Of a DNA stretch of 64,000 nt, positions 53,001 through 62,764 are shown in pieces. The position numbers and the translations under genes were made by a program. The notes below the pieces were generated by a model. The model did no database searches and was not told where the DNA came from. It worked only from the letters and a program-made list of their open reading frames with translations. The DNA comes from Verrucomicrobiales bacterium (GTDB lineage: Bacteria; Verrucomicrobiota; Verrucomicrobiia; Limisphaerales; J093). How positions within the stretch are numbered: position 1 is the stretch's first letter; every line of letters begins with the position of its first letter. The stretch spans positions 1-64,000 of the forward strand of contig JACKPW010000007.1 in assembly GCA_024233215.1 (NCBI GenBank), written 5' to 3'.

Positions 53001-56000
53001 CCCCAGGCATCGCCGTGGCCCTGTGGGTACAGCTCGGCGGCGTCGAACTCGTTGATGAACCCGTCGACGTTGACGTCCCAGACCGCGTAATTCGCGTTGT
53101 AGGCGGCTTCGCCGAGGCCCTTGACGTAGTTCCAGATGAGCCGGTTGTAGACCGGGTAGGCCTTGAGGAAGTCGGTGCCGCGCAGCAGGGCGAGCTCCTC
53201 GTGTCCGGCGGTGGCGACCTGGTTCTGGAACGGGAAGACGAAGGGCGCGGTGGCCGCCAGTTCGCTGCCCGGCGCCACCACCACGGTCGGAATGTTGGCA
53301 TCCGTGAAGGCCTCGCGCCCGAGCACCTCATAGAGGATCGCCAGCCGCGTGGCCGCCAGCAACAGCGCCTGGTTGGTGCCCTCCGACGGGTTGTCCACGT
53401 CGAGCGTCAGCGCCTTGGCGCGGTTGAGGACGGTCTCGTAGAGTTCGATCAGGCCGACGCCCTCGATGACATCCTTGTCGGAGTTGAGCGCCACGTCACC
53501 GACGTAGGGAGCGCCGGCCTGCTGCAGCATGCTGCTGATGACCGACGGGCTGTCGTTGTTGGCGAAGTCGCTGAAGCGTGCCTCGTAGGGGTTGACGCGG
53601 TCGAGGACGCGCTTCACCCAGCCCATGACAAGCTGCGGGAGGAACTCCCGGCTGCCGTCCGCCTGGAGTTGTGGTGAGTTGCTCGCGCCCGCCCACTGGT
53701 AGGGGACTCGCGAGTCGGTGTCCTTCGCGTAGCTGTCGTTCGGATCGTTGGGGTCGACCAAGCGCCACTCGGACTCGGCGACGCTGTTGAGGTTGGCGAA
53801 TTCGCTCTGCTCGCCGTAGCGGACGTAGAAGAACTTGTCGGCGAGGCTGATGTCCGGACGCCCCTCGAAGGCGATCGCATCCAGACCTAGCCCGCCAGCA
53901 TAGAGCTGCCAGCTTCCGTCCGAGGTGTTGTCGGGCCGGCCGATGGTGTCGAGCGCGCCGGTATCGCGCACCCACCATTCATAGTAAACGTCATGCGTGT
54001 TGCCGCCGAAGTCGCCGGTGTGGCGCAGGTTGATCTTCTCGTCGAACACGTCCTGCGCCTCGACGACCTTGATGGCGCCACGGAAGCGCTCCGCGCCGAT
54101 CTGGATGACGTGGAGCGCCACCGCGCCCGTGGCGTCGGGGTGATTGTTCTCAACCGCGGTCACGTAGAGCGGCCCATCGGTCGCCTCCGAAAGCAGGGTC
54201 GGGTTGGGGACCAGCGCCCCGCCCGTGCCGAGGCTCGAAAGACTCTTCACGTCCCCTGAGGCCTCCCCGACCCGATGGAGGCCGTCCGCCTCCTCGGACC
54301 AGAAGTCGAACGGCTGAACGGACGTTTCGTCGTCGTCCTCGAGGGTCTCCAGGCCCGACCAGAACACCGGTGGCTCCGACCTTTCTCCAGCCGGACGGGG
54401 GACGTTGTTCGTGAACTCGAGGCCGGACGGATTCTGCGCCGCCTCGTAAATGGCCTTCACCGCCTCCTCCCAGTCGCCGTTGCTGTCGCCGAGGTCGAGG
54501 AGGGCGCCGAAGTCATCGGCACTCAGCACGTTCGCTTCGAGGATGGCGAGCGCGACCGGGGTCTCGGTCAGGTGCGGATCACCCTCCTCGAGGTCGTTGA
54601 GGCGGCCGCGGAGGACGAGCTTGCCGAACAGCGCGTCGTAGTAGAAGCGCTTCTGCAGCGAGCCGGTCAGTTCCTTGAAGTGCCACCGGGCGCCGACCAC
54701 CATGACCCGCTTCGGGCTCGCGGGCGTGAGCGTGCCGTTCTCGTTCTCGATCTCATTGAAGACGGACTGCTCGAACTCGGCCTCGTGGCGATCGAGGGGA
54801 CGCGTGATCCGGGCGGTGTAGTTGCCCGCGTCCTCCGCGTCGTCCGCTCCCACGAGCGAGAGCGCCATCGACGGGGTGCGGGAATCGAAGACCACCTCGC
54901 CGGATGCCCAGCCCACGATGCCGGGCAGTCCTTCCTCGAGAGGATTCTCGGCCTTGTTCTCGCCGCCGGCGTAGGTGACCGTCTCGCCGCGCTTGAGGAT
55001 CGGGTAGGTGTCGCGCCAGAACGAGCTGTAGTAGGCCGTGACGGGAACCGGAGAATCGTTCCCATTTTCGGCTACGAGGAAGTCGGCGGCCGAGCTGGTG
55101 GCCCCCTCCGGGAGCCAGGCGATCGGTGTCCCGTTCGGGTCCTCATTGGTGCCGTCACCGTCGAAGTCGAACCAGAAGGAGTCGTTGAGCGGGTACCAGT
55201 TCCGGTAGAAAAAGCGTCCGTCACCCGACACCGCCCAGGCGTTCAGGTTCTTGTCAGCCCAGAGAGTGCGCTGGGGTTTGTTGGCGACGACCTCGATGTT
55301 GCCGCCCGTGTTCGGTGCCATGGTTAGGCTCCCCACCGCGACATTCACCGGGTAGGGCGGGACGAGGAGGTCACCGGCGAAGATCGGATAGTCGAAGTCG
55401 TAGCCGGGATCGGTGAGGGCCGCATAGAGGTCGGGGTCGGGCTCGTGGGTGTCCGCGTCGAGGATGTCGAGCGGGAAGCTCTGCCCGGCGGCACCGGCAC
55501 GCGTCTCCTCCACCTTGTAGGCTGCCATCCCTGCCTCGCCGGTGGCGAGGTCCTCGAACTGGACCAGCACCCACGGTTCAGAGGTGTAGCTGGCCGGCTG
55601 GGTCCCCACCCGGTTGAGGGCTGTCTGCAGGGCGAAGGCGGCGTCTTGTTGGAAGTTGAAGCCGCCGTCGCCGGTCAGCAGCGCCTTGATCGATGGGGCC
55701 ACCAGCGCATGCTCCTCATTGGGGTTGTAGCCGGCCTGGGTGCGGAGGGGTTGGTTGTAGACGGTGAGGTTCTCGAACTGTGCCGGATCGTAGACCGTCT
55801 GATTGTCATCCCCATTGGCATCCACCCCCTCGCTCCCAAGGCGGCTCGCGATGTAGATGCGATTGCCCTTGTGGATCCCCTTCTCGGGAAATCCAACCCT
55901 GTCGTAGTCTGCCACCACGTAGGGCCACGCGACGTTGGGGTGGAGGATGCTGTCACTGAACGGGAGGGCCTGGTGCGGGTTTTCGTACCAGGCGACGTGA

Positions 56001-59000
56001 AGCTCGGTGCCGTCGGCCTGGTACAGCCCGCTCCAGTTGACCGGGTAGAGCGGCCCCCACTCCCCGACTGTGGCGCTGCGATTGTAGAGGGCCGGGTTGT
56101 AGTTCGAATTTGCGTTGAGGAGGAAGCCGGTGTCGAGGCCCGCCGTGTCGAGCCTCGAGAGGATCCGGGTGGCGACCTCCGGGAAACTGTCCTCGGACTG
56201 GTCCTCCAGCGCGTCGAGGGCGGTGGCATTCGTCCCGGAGGCATCGACGATATCGAGGCCGCCGTCTGCGCTGCCCTGGCTTTTGTCGATGGCCGATCCC
56301 GAGACATTGCTATCTCCATCGAATGTAATCGCCCATGCCGGCTCGGTGGATCCATTCACCGTGGGTTTCCGGCTCAGGGCGGTTGAGCGGATCTGTGCCC
56401 CGGTCAGCGCCACGTTCCAGATCTGAAGGTTGTCGAGGCGGCCATGGAGCCAGGAGCCTCCCTCCGACCGTGAGTAGCCGTAGCTGTGCACGCCCCCCCC
56501 GGCGACGTAGGGGATGACCCAGTCGGTGCTGCCGATGATCGCGCCGTCCCGGTGGATGGTGAGGACGCCACCCGCCATCACGATCGTCCAGGTGTGCCAG
56601 TCGCCGTCGACCGCCACCTCGGCGAGATCAAGGGCCTGCAGCTCGGTAAAGGGGCTCGTGTAGTCCTTGCGCGCGAAGTAGAATCCGCCAGGATTGGTGG
56701 CGTGTCCGAGCGGCCGGAGGCCGAACTGGTAAGTCTCGAAGGTGAAATCGATCGCAGCCTCCGTGATCACCTCAAGCATGATGCGACCCTCGTCCGATGA
56801 TCCGTCAACCTCATCGAGCCGAGCCGAGAACTGCCACGAGTGGGGAACGTCGCTTCCCACCGAGTAGGTGGTGCCTCCACCGGTGGTTTGGCCGTAGAGG
56901 CCGACTTCGGGGTTGGCCACAAGACACCGGAGCGCGTCGACGCCCGACAGGTCTTCGGAAGGAACGGTGGCCTCCTCCGCCGGGACGGCATTCACCACCC
57001 GGACCGCAAGGGCCTCCTTGCTGGTGTCGCCGGTCGCCACTTCGGACGGATCCTCGCGATAGCTGTAGAGAAGCACCGAACGGGCCGCAGCGGTGCTGGT
57101 GAAGATATCGGAGCCCTGGCTCACCTGCGCGTCGGTCGTTTCCGAGTAGGCCAAGCGCTGGAAGAACCAGCGGTCCGCGGAAATCGGATCGAGCGCCGCC
57201 GGAATGGTGTCCGCCCCGTCGGAAACGACGTAGCGGTAGTGGGCGACTGGGGATGCCGGGAACTCGTCCGACACGGATGGGAAGGTCACATCCACTTCGT
57301 AGTCGGGCGCCGTGCCTTGTCGTGATCCATCCTCGTTCTCCCGGTCCGCGATCGTCACCGTGTCAGTGGGGAACTGCGCGTTGATTGAGATCGTGTAGGC
57401 GGTGCCCCGGGCGTTGGCGTCGGGCCAGACGAGGGTGTATTCGCCCGGCACCAATGGACAGAAGGTCTGGCCCACGTAATCCCAGACGTAAGGACTCCCG
57501 GATCCGCCGGTCGGCGTGCCGTTCGTGCTCGCCTGGGGTGAAGCGGTGACCTGGGGCCCGGCCTGCGGGATGGCGAGCACGGGATTCGTACCACAGAGGC
57601 TGGGAACGAGCTGGCCGTCGACGACTGCCGTCGTCGAGACATCAAGCCCTTCCCCGATCACGATCTCGGCATGGTAAACGGTGGGGCCGAACCGGAAGCT
57701 GACCGTTCCAGGTCCGGTGACGCCCTCGTTGAAGGTGTACTCCCTCGAGACTCCTCCCGCGGGCGCGGACCCGTCCACCACGGAGTCCATCGTGATCGCC
57801 GAGAAGATGTTGATCTGCCCCACGATGTCTGCCAACTGGTAGCAGCCGTCGCCGCTCCGGAAGCGGGTACCCACGGTGACCACCGCTCCCTCGCGGACCC
57901 AGGCCTCGTGAGTCGTGACGGTGAGAGTGCCGTCCGCGCTCGTCGAGCCGATCGTGACATTCTGGGAGATGTCGCCGCTGATGAAGGGAAGTGGGGCGAC
58001 CTTCGCAAGAGTGGCAACGTCCGTTGTGGAAGCCTGCACGACGAGCAGAAACTCCTTGTGCCACATCCAGTGCACGGCGGTCCAGTCGGTGACATCAAAG
58101 GACGATTCGCCGGTGGAGGTAGTCATGTGGACCTTGTCAACGCCATCGCGGTCGTCCATGTAGACAAAGCCCGGGAAGAGCGTGGTGAGCTGCTCATCGG
58201 GGTCGATCCCGGTGGGAAAGGGCGCGCTGTAGTCCTTTAACACGAAGGATAGACCCCGGCCCTCGGTGGAAGCCACCACCAGGCTGGGATCGGGCCACTC
58301 CGGTTCAAACAGGATGTCACTGGGGATCGATTCCCTGGGAATGCCGACGTCTGCGGCGGAATACTCCAGGCTGAGCCCGGAATCCCCGGTTCCCTGCATG
58401 TATCGCAACTCAATGTCGTGCAACCCTGCTGCCAGGTGCTTTACCTCCGTGCGGAGCTGCCCGGAGAAACTGCCTCCGTCGAGGTTGACGACTTCGTCCT
58501 CGTCGATCCAAAGCACCGCCGCGTCGTCCGCGTAGAGGTAGAAGGTGTAGTCCGCCTCCTGGTCGATTTGGATCTGTCCGCGGTAGATCTGCCCGAAGTA
58601 CTCCCCGCTCAGCTCGACCTTCACCTGGTTCGCGAGACGCGTGTCGACCAGACTCCAACTTGCCTCGATGTCGCTGACGCTGGCGATCGGGCTCCCTCCC
58701 TGAGAAGTTTGAAGCTGCAGCCCGCCCCCAGTGGGAGCATACTTGGGGTCATCGAAAGTCAGCTCGACTTCGAGACCATCGATACCCTCGCCGTATTCCA
58801 CCGTCCCCAAAGATTCGCGGAGTTCGGCGGCAGACCGGACCGTGCTCCAGACCCGGACATTGTTCACGCCGCCGGAAAACGGCCGGATCGGAGAGGTGCC
58901 GTTCAGGGTGGCTCCAATGGCCATCGCGCTATCACCGGAGAAGGCGAAGTCACGGTTTTCCATCAGAATGACCTCGCCATCGCGGTAGAGGGTGACGGTC

Positions 59001-60742
59001 CCGGTGGCTGCGTTGTTGACGGCCGCCCAATGGTGCCAGGCATGATCGGTGAAAGCCGCGAGGGCGTCCGTCCCGCTCGTGTCATTGGCCAGGAAGAACG
59101 CGTTGGGCTCGTCGCCCTCGCTCGTCCGGAAACCGACCCGGATCTGTTTTCCGCCGGACACCTCGCTCCCAATGCACAGGACGGTCTGGTCCTCGGGGGC
59201 ATCAAAGGTCGGGTCGCGCCGCGCCCAGAACTCCACCGTGAAGCTGCGGGCGGATTCCGTGATTCCATCGTTGAAGTCGAATCCGATGTCCTCGTGGTAG
59301 ATGAAGTCCTCCCCGGGCGACAGGACCAGAGAGCGTTCCTCCGAGTTGGGGGCATTCTCCAGCACGAAGGACTGCACGGCGAAGCGCACCGGGAGCCCCT
59401 TGCCTTCCACACTGGCATTGACCTCCGAGCTGAAGCGGGTGGGCAGGTTGGCCACATCCTCCCGACGGCCGTACCAGTCGAGTCCGGCGGTGTCATCGGA
59501 GACGTCCGAGTCACTCAGGCCATCGATCGTTCCGGTCCCGAGGTCGATGTCTCCCCCGTAGTCGATCTCCCAGTTCCAGATGACGGTGATGTCGTCGGTG
59601 GAGGCTTGGCTGAAGGTCAGCTCGGATGTCGAGACCGAGTCGGTGTTTCGTCCGGACTGGATCGTGTAACCGACGCAACGGGCCCTGTAGAAGGCCCGGT
59701 CGGAGAACTGGTCGATCTCCGCGGCGTCGGTTCCGAGCTCGTTCCGGTAGCGGTCGAGGTAGACATAGCGCGGGGCGGAGAAGTTCACCGCGGTCTGTCC
59801 GGTCGGGTCGTAGGGCGCCGGGCTCAGCCCCGCGTTCGGGATCACATCCGTGCCTCCATAATCGGAGATGACATTCACGGCGACGAACTTGCGGCGCGCG
59901 GCGGTGTCGATCGCGGACTTGCTGGGATCGCCGATATCGTATCCGGGATAAGTCGCGACGAACCAGGTGTTCACGCCTCCCTGTGAGGACCCGGTGTAGT
60001 CCTGAATCAGGAAGTTACCCCCTCCGGTCTCGAAATCGTGATAGTAGAGCAGCCGCTCGTCGTTCTCGTTGAAGGCTGCCATTCCATATCGAGCGATGTC
60101 GAACAGGGTGGCATCAACCGAGTCGCTACCCTCCTTCCACATCATGAGATCGTCGATCAGAATGTTCGACTCGGTCGCGTTCTTGAGCGTGAGTTTGGTG
60201 GTGTCATTGACGAAAGACTGGGCTCCGATGACGAGCACCTTGAGCGAGGGAGACTGCAAATCAAAAAGGCCGTGGACCCCCGTGAACTTCAATTCCCCGT
60301 CGATGTAGACCTTCACGTCCATCGTTCCGTTGTTCTGCCCGGTGACCGGGAGCTGCGGGTCGAACCTCGCGTGGACGAAGTGCCAGATCGCATCGTCGGG
60401 CACGATGCTCAAGGGGACATTGAGACCGATGGTGTCATTCGAGGCGGCGACTCCGCTGATCAGAACATCGCGGCTCGCATCCTTCCCGCGGGAACTTTGC
60501 TGGTCCGCCGGGATGTTTCGCTTGATCCAGAAGGCCAGGGTGGCACTGGCTCCGTTCAATCGGCCGGGCATCGCGATGCGGGCGGCCCCGCCTTTCTGCT
60601 CGATGACGCCGGTCGCAAAGTTATTGTTCTCCACTTCGGTCTTGCTGATGACGAGGACGTGGTTCTGCGCGTGCCCGAGGGTGCAGCCGAGGGCCGCCCA
60701 GAAAAGCAGGATGAGGCCGGTTGTGATTCGGGAGGAGTTCAT
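50090..60742 (-). CDS. Giant exported multidomain protein (3550 aa), LamG and PA14 domains with helical C-terminal half
   Basis: The signal peptide is SSRITTGLILLFWAALGC. LamG/concanavalin-like domains are at about 30-220, 470-645 and 1264-1464 (SFTVEFWARRDPTFDAPEDQ; WHHWAAVNNAATGTVTLYRD; WHTWTIVMAGGVLTIHRDG). A PA14 domain is at about 700-815 (DYTFYLYADDAAVLWIDEDE). A single EF-hand-like loop, DVNVDGFINEFDAAEL, is near 2555. From about 2750 to 3290 the sequence becomes strongly helical and coiled-coil-like (ELEIALDSYNEYIAGLDILN; NEMLAAEVELEIALDSYNEY). A final beta-rich domain (about 3300-3550) ends in TDIQLQFETYSHEGQ. The layout suggests a very large surface adhesin or carbohydrate-binding particle. 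I recognise no catalytic motif. The C-terminal helical shaft followed by a beta domain faintly recalls TcA-type toxin subunits, but this is speculation. Confidence 0.85.
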   Translation of the reverse strand: MNSSRITTGLILLFWAALGCTLGHAQNHVLVISKTEVENNNFATGVIEQKGGAARIAMPGRLNGASATLAFWIKRNIPADQQSSRGKDASRDVLISGVAASNDTIGLNVPLSIVPDDAIWHFVHARFDPQLPVTGQNNGTMDVKVYIDGELKFTGVHGLFDLQSPSLKVLVIGAQSFVNDTTKLTLKNATESNILIDDLMMWKEGSDSVDATLFDIARYGMAAFNENDERLLYYHDFETGGGNFLIQDYTGSSQGGVNTWFVATYPGYDIGDPSKSAIDTAARRKFVAVNVISDYGGTDVIPNAGLSPAPYDPTGQTAVNFSAPRYVYLDRYRNELGTDAAEIDQFSDRAFYRARCVGYTIQSGRNTDSVSTSELTFSQASTDDITVIWNWEIDYGGDIDLGTGTIDGLSDSDVSDDTAGLDWYGRREDVANLPTRFSSEVNASVEGKGLPVRFAVQSFVLENAPNSEERSLVLSPGEDFIYHEDIGFDFNDGITESARSFTVEFWARRDPTFDAPEDQTVLCIGSEVSGGKQIRVGFRTSEGDEPNAFFLANDTSGTDALAAFTDHAWHHWAAVNNAATGTVTLYRDGEVILMENRDFAFSGDSAMAIGATLNGTSPIRPFSGGVNNVRVWSTVRSAAELRESLGTVEYGEGIDGLEVELTFDDPKYAPTGGGLQLQTSQGGSPIASVSDIEASWSLVDTRLANQVKVELSGEYFGQIYRGQIQIDQEADYTFYLYADDAAVLWIDEDEVVNLDGGSFSGQLRTEVKHLAAGLHDIELRYMQGTGDSGLSLEYSAADVGIPRESIPSDILFEPEWPDPSLVVASTEGRGLSFVLKDYSAPFPTGIDPDEQLTTLFPGFVYMDDRDGVDKVHMTTSTGESSFDVTDWTAVHWMWHKEFLLVVQASTTDVATLAKVAPLPFISGDISQNVTIGSTSADGTLTVTTHEAWVREGAVVTVGTRFRSGDGCYQLADIVGQINIFSAITMDSVVDGSAPAGGVSREYTFNEGVTGPGTVSFRFGPTVYHAEIVIGEGLDVSTTAVVDGQLVPSLCGTNPVLAIPQAGPQVTASPQASTNGTPTGGSGSPYVWDYVGQTFCPLVPGEYTLVWPDANARGTAYTISINAQFPTDTVTIADRENEDGSRQGTAPDYEVDVTFPSVSDEFPASPVAHYRYVVSDGADTIPAALDPISADRWFFQRLAYSETTDAQVSQGSDIFTSTAAARSVLLYSYREDPSEVATGDTSKEALAVRVVNAVPAEEATVPSEDLSGVDALRCLVANPEVGLYGQTTGGGTTYSVGSDVPHSWQFSARLDEVDGSSDEGRIMLEVITEAAIDFTFETYQFGLRPLGHATNPGGFYFARKDYTSPFTELQALDLAEVAVDGDWHTWTIVMAGGVLTIHRDGAIIGSTDWVIPYVAGGGVHSYGYSRSEGGSWLHGRLDNLQIWNVALTGAQIRSTALSRKPTVNGSTEPAWAITFDGDSNVSGSAIDKSQGSADGGLDIVDASGTNATALDALEDQSEDSFPEVATRILSRLDTAGLDTGFLLNANSNYNPALYNRSATVGEWGPLYPVNWSGLYQADGTELHVAWYENPHQALPFSDSILHPNVAWPYVVADYDRVGFPEKGIHKGNRIYIASRLGSEGVDANGDDNQTVYDPAQFENLTVYNQPLRTQAGYNPNEEHALVAPSIKALLTGDGGFNFQQDAAFALQTALNRVGTQPASYTSEPWVLVQFEDLATGEAGMAAYKVEETRAGAAGQSFPLDILDADTHEPDPDLYAALTDPGYDFDYPIFAGDLLVPPYPVNVAVGSLTMAPNTGGNIEVVANKPQRTLWADKNLNAWAVSGDGRFFYRNWYPLNDSFWFDFDGDGTNEDPNGTPIAWLPEGATSSAADFLVAENGNDSPVPVTAYYSSFWRDTYPILKRGETVTYAGGENKAENPLEEGLPGIVGWASGEVVFDSRTPSMALSLVGADDAEDAGNYTARITRPLDRHEAEFEQSVFNEIENENGTLTPASPKRVMVVGARWHFKELTGSLQKRFYYDALFGKLVLRGRLNDLEEGDPHLTETPVALAILEANVLSADDFGALLDLGDSNGDWEEAVKAIYEAAQNPSGLEFTNNVPRPAGERSEPPVFWSGLETLEDDDETSVQPFDFWSEEADGLHRVGEASGDVKSLSSLGTGGALVPNPTLLSEATDGPLYVTAVENNHPDATGAVALHVIQIGAERFRGAIKVVEAQDVFDEKINLRHTGDFGGNTHDVYYEWWVRDTGALDTIGRPDNTSDGSWQLYAGGLGLDAIAFEGRPDISLADKFFYVRYGEQSEFANLNSVAESEWRLVDPNDPNDSYAKDTDSRVPYQWAGASNSPQLQADGSREFLPQLVMGWVKRVLDRVNPYEARFSDFANNDSPSVISSMLQQAGAPYVGDVALNSDKDVIEGVGLIELYETVLNRAKALTLDVDNPSEGTNQALLLAATRLAILYEVLGREAFTDANIPTVVVAPGSELAATAPFVFPFQNQVATAGHEELALLRGTDFLKAYPVYNRLIWNYVKGLGEAAYNANYAVWDVNVDGFINEFDAAELYPQGHGDAWGHLLSASKMHYTLLTAPGFDWQARSEFYSLLDNVIPADYLDEKSFARIAVAKARTGKEIVRGTYRQAYTADPDGQWQGYTDSADPSRAWGVSEWSHRAGQGAYFDWVVGNALVPEMAEDDSSSGLDKIDRQVNQKELGELAAAYVEIQTVLDDANSGSNPLGLDADAVSFDIDPFLDGRLWERSTHFEQIYQRAVGAGQNALHALQFANQAQQQLRRLNGDTIDLQRDAIKQDISFRNRLIEVFGTPYEGSIGPGQIYPEGYTGPDTLLYLYIDQVDPELVVPDSPLGSDSASTLRLVRLHGSLDDHRKSLDKLDFNSDISGTAGDFESTSFTKIFNELYLTDSPGSIDLEPFSPDDLSDLQIRVPVVETGSYAFQAGEDWGRRGAYGKIQTTLNEMLAAEVELEIALDSYNEYIAGLDILNERIGLQVDLIEGKQDVRKEFKKGQISMHTLLAVLKKITEELETRKKANERLSVTLAAYNPEVNGLDNDMTSFVRGTILLAGNGTSEFLESVIRLTGYVESGFDLGLEINELRYELDNERFEEYAEILNLLTEFAQEYKEESNQRNAIGLQVQRLHNLSLDFQSTLAEGLRLLDERETLNKFIASSAQSNRYQDMALRLTHNDAVAKYQNALDNAARYAWLAGKAYDYETALSPDDPASATSALEQIVKSRQLGLWVDGQPAMGKGGLAEALAQLRENFATLRGQLGLNNPDFEAGTLSLRYGHFRISQDASSDGRWQEALQGARVDDLWSVPEFRQFCRPFADPDDGPQPGIVIDFSTEITPGLNVFGRQLGGGDHAYSVSNFATKIASHAVWFQDYDPSAMSATPRAYLVPVGSDVMRISGGSGIETRSWNVVEQRIPAPFTINETDLNDIDFIPSIDTLDGSFAALRRTGDSLAFLGTRGVDPDPQTVLSDLGDSRHIGRSIWNTRWLLVIPGISLSADPDAGLDHFIESVTDIQLQFETYSHEGQ

Positions 60743-60781
60743 GCGGTCACGGGAACGGGATGAAGAGCCTGAATTCTGGAT

Positions 60782-62749
60782 CTAGTAAAGAGCACCGATG
60801 CCGCTGACGCGCCGGAGCGTCAACGGACCGCTGGCGACCAGCGGGACGCCGAGGTTGGTCAGTCCGTCGAGCGACTCGGTGTAGGTCCCGGTCAGGAGGC
60901 CATCGGCACGGGTGTCGTCGAAGGTGATGGAGATTGAGCGGGTCACCTTGATCCCGGTGCCGTGCCGGGGATGGAAGGCGTGGCGGAACGGGTTGCTGCG
61001 GTGGTAGGGGTCGAGCCGCAGCTCCGACCCTTCCGCGGTGCGTACGATTGAGCCGGGTCCCAGCCCGCCCTCAAGCGGCCAGCTCCTGGCGTATGCCTCC
61101 ACAAATCCGGGGGGGCGACTGGTCGCGGCGAGGGTGTAGGTCTCCAGGTCGGTATCGGTGACCTGGGTGGGGTCCGGGTTTCCGCTGCCGTCGTCGTAGC
61201 CGAGTGACTCGGCAATCACGGTCAACAGGGAGCCGGGCTGGGCGGAGACCTCATACTCGAGCGGCATGTCGTAGGCGGCGGTCTCGATGCGCCGGCCGAC
61301 ACGGCGCCCGTTGCGCACGGCAATTCCCTCGAAGAAGGGGATTTTGTTCTCGTCGACCACGAGGACGGACTCGGAGGGCATGCCCTCGTTGGCGGTTTTC
61401 GTCTGCATGAAGAGGACGTGGGAGAGGAGCGACGGGTTCCCTCCCGCATCGACGTGGATGATGACCTGGATCGGCAGGGTCGAGGTGGTGGGAACGGCCG
61501 GGTTGCCGGTCTCGGCAATGCTGGTGACGGTGGTGAGGTTGGCTTGGCCAACCCAGAGCCCCGCATAATCCGGATCAGCGGTTCCGAGGGCGCCACCCGC
61601 CAGATCCGCCCGGGTGGCGGTGACCGGCAGCCAGAAGTACTGGGTCCCGCTGCCGCTGCCCAGGTCCACCTCGAGGCGGTAGAGATTCTCGCGGGACGGC
61701 TCGCCGGTCGTCCATCCCCGATCGGCCCCAAGTGTAACGGTGCGCGTGATACCACTGGTCAGCGTCGCCAGCGAGGAACTAACGACCGGCATGCCCGTCT
61801 CCAAGGTGTAGGCGAGAACCCCAGGCTCCGGGATCACGCGGTAGAGGCGCAGTTCGTCGGAGTCGGCATCCGGCTCGATCGTGGCGGGGGCAACCTTCGC
61901 GAGGGTGACGGTGTGCTCCGCGGAGTCGACGTTACTGAAGGTCAGCTCCCGGGTGGTCAGGAAGAGGTCCTCCCCATTAGAATCCTCCAGCGCCAGGTCG
62001 CCCGGACCAGTGCCGAAATCAAGTCCCCCGAGGCCATCAAAATCGACCGCGACCGGACCGCTGAAGGTCGAGTTCCGCTCCGCGAAGACCCAGTAGGCCA
62101 GCCCGGGGCTCATGGTGCTTGAGCTCTGGACCCCCTCCCATTTCCCGCTGGACGGGTCGAGGGTGAAGATCTTCGAAACGGGGTGTACGCCTCCGCTCTG
62201 CCCGGCCGCCCCGAAGAACTCGCCCAACGTCGGGCTGCCCGAGATGCTGAAGCCGAGCAGGTTGTAACTACCGGGCGCCCAAGTCGGACGGAAGAACCGG
62301 ACCTCGCCCGTGACGTCCTGCACAACGGCCGACCGGCCATCGTTGTGGACGAGGTAGGCCTGGTTCCCACGGATCCGGGTCAGCGTGTTACCCGAGGCCG
62401 AGGTCCGATTCCAGACCACCCAACTCGCCTGGTTGAAGGTCGAACCCGGGTCGGAGATGAACTCCGCGGTGCCGACCGGTGCGACTGGCCGCGCGACGAC
62501 GTCGATGTTCGGGTCCGCGAACACGTACTCGACCGGGCCAGCAAGGCCGGCGTCGTCGCCCGACGCGACCGTCGGGAAAACCTCGATCCAGACGGCGTTC
62601 CAGCCGGACTGGAGCGTCAGGGTTTGCACATGTTCCGCCGCATCCCCTGCGGTTGCCAGGGCAAACTGAGCCAGCAAGGCAGCGAGCCCTCGGCAGAGAG
62701 CGTTTCGAGTGGTTCTGGCGGACCGCTGGGGTGGTTTCCGGAGGATCAT
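60782..62749 (-). CDS. Exported 655-aa protein of unknown function
   Basis: The signal peptide is in LCRGLAALLAQFALATAGDA. The body is all-beta in character, with an LTLQSGWNAVWIEVFPT start and GSYNLLGFSISGSPTLGEFF. These 'G-W-N' strands resemble surface-protein beta modules that precede a GLAYWVF-type element. Later parts (TADPDYAGLWVGQANLTTV; ISITFDDTRADGLLTGTYTE) look like repeat-associated beta domains. No enzyme motif is seen. It is first in the operon, with the giant gene 39 bp downstream. Confidence 0.75.
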   Translation of the reverse strand: MILRKPPQRSARTTRNALCRGLAALLAQFALATAGDAAEHVQTLTLQSGWNAVWIEVFPTVASGDDAGLAGPVEYVFADPNIDVVARPVAPVGTAEFISDPGSTFNQASWVVWNRTSASGNTLTRIRGNQAYLVHNDGRSAVVQDVTGEVRFFRPTWAPGSYNLLGFSISGSPTLGEFFGAAGQSGGVHPVSKIFTLDPSSGKWEGVQSSSTMSPGLAYWVFAERNSTFSGPVAVDFDGLGGLDFGTGPGDLALEDSNGEDLFLTTRELTFSNVDSAEHTVTLAKVAPATIEPDADSDELRLYRVIPEPGVLAYTLETGMPVVSSSLATLTSGITRTVTLGADRGWTTGEPSRENLYRLEVDLGSGSGTQYFWLPVTATRADLAGGALGTADPDYAGLWVGQANLTTVTSIAETGNPAVPTTSTLPIQVIIHVDAGGNPSLLSHVLFMQTKTANEGMPSESVLVVDENKIPFFEGIAVRNGRRVGRRIETAAYDMPLEYEVSAQPGSLLTVIAESLGYDDGSGNPDPTQVTDTDLETYTLAATSRPPGFVEAYARSWPLEGGLGPGSIVRTAEGSELRLDPYHRSNPFRHAFHPRHGTGIKVTRSISITFDDTRADGLLTGTYTESLDGLTNLGVPLVASGPLTLRRVSGIGALY

Positions 62750-62764
62750 GGTACTGCGGACTTT

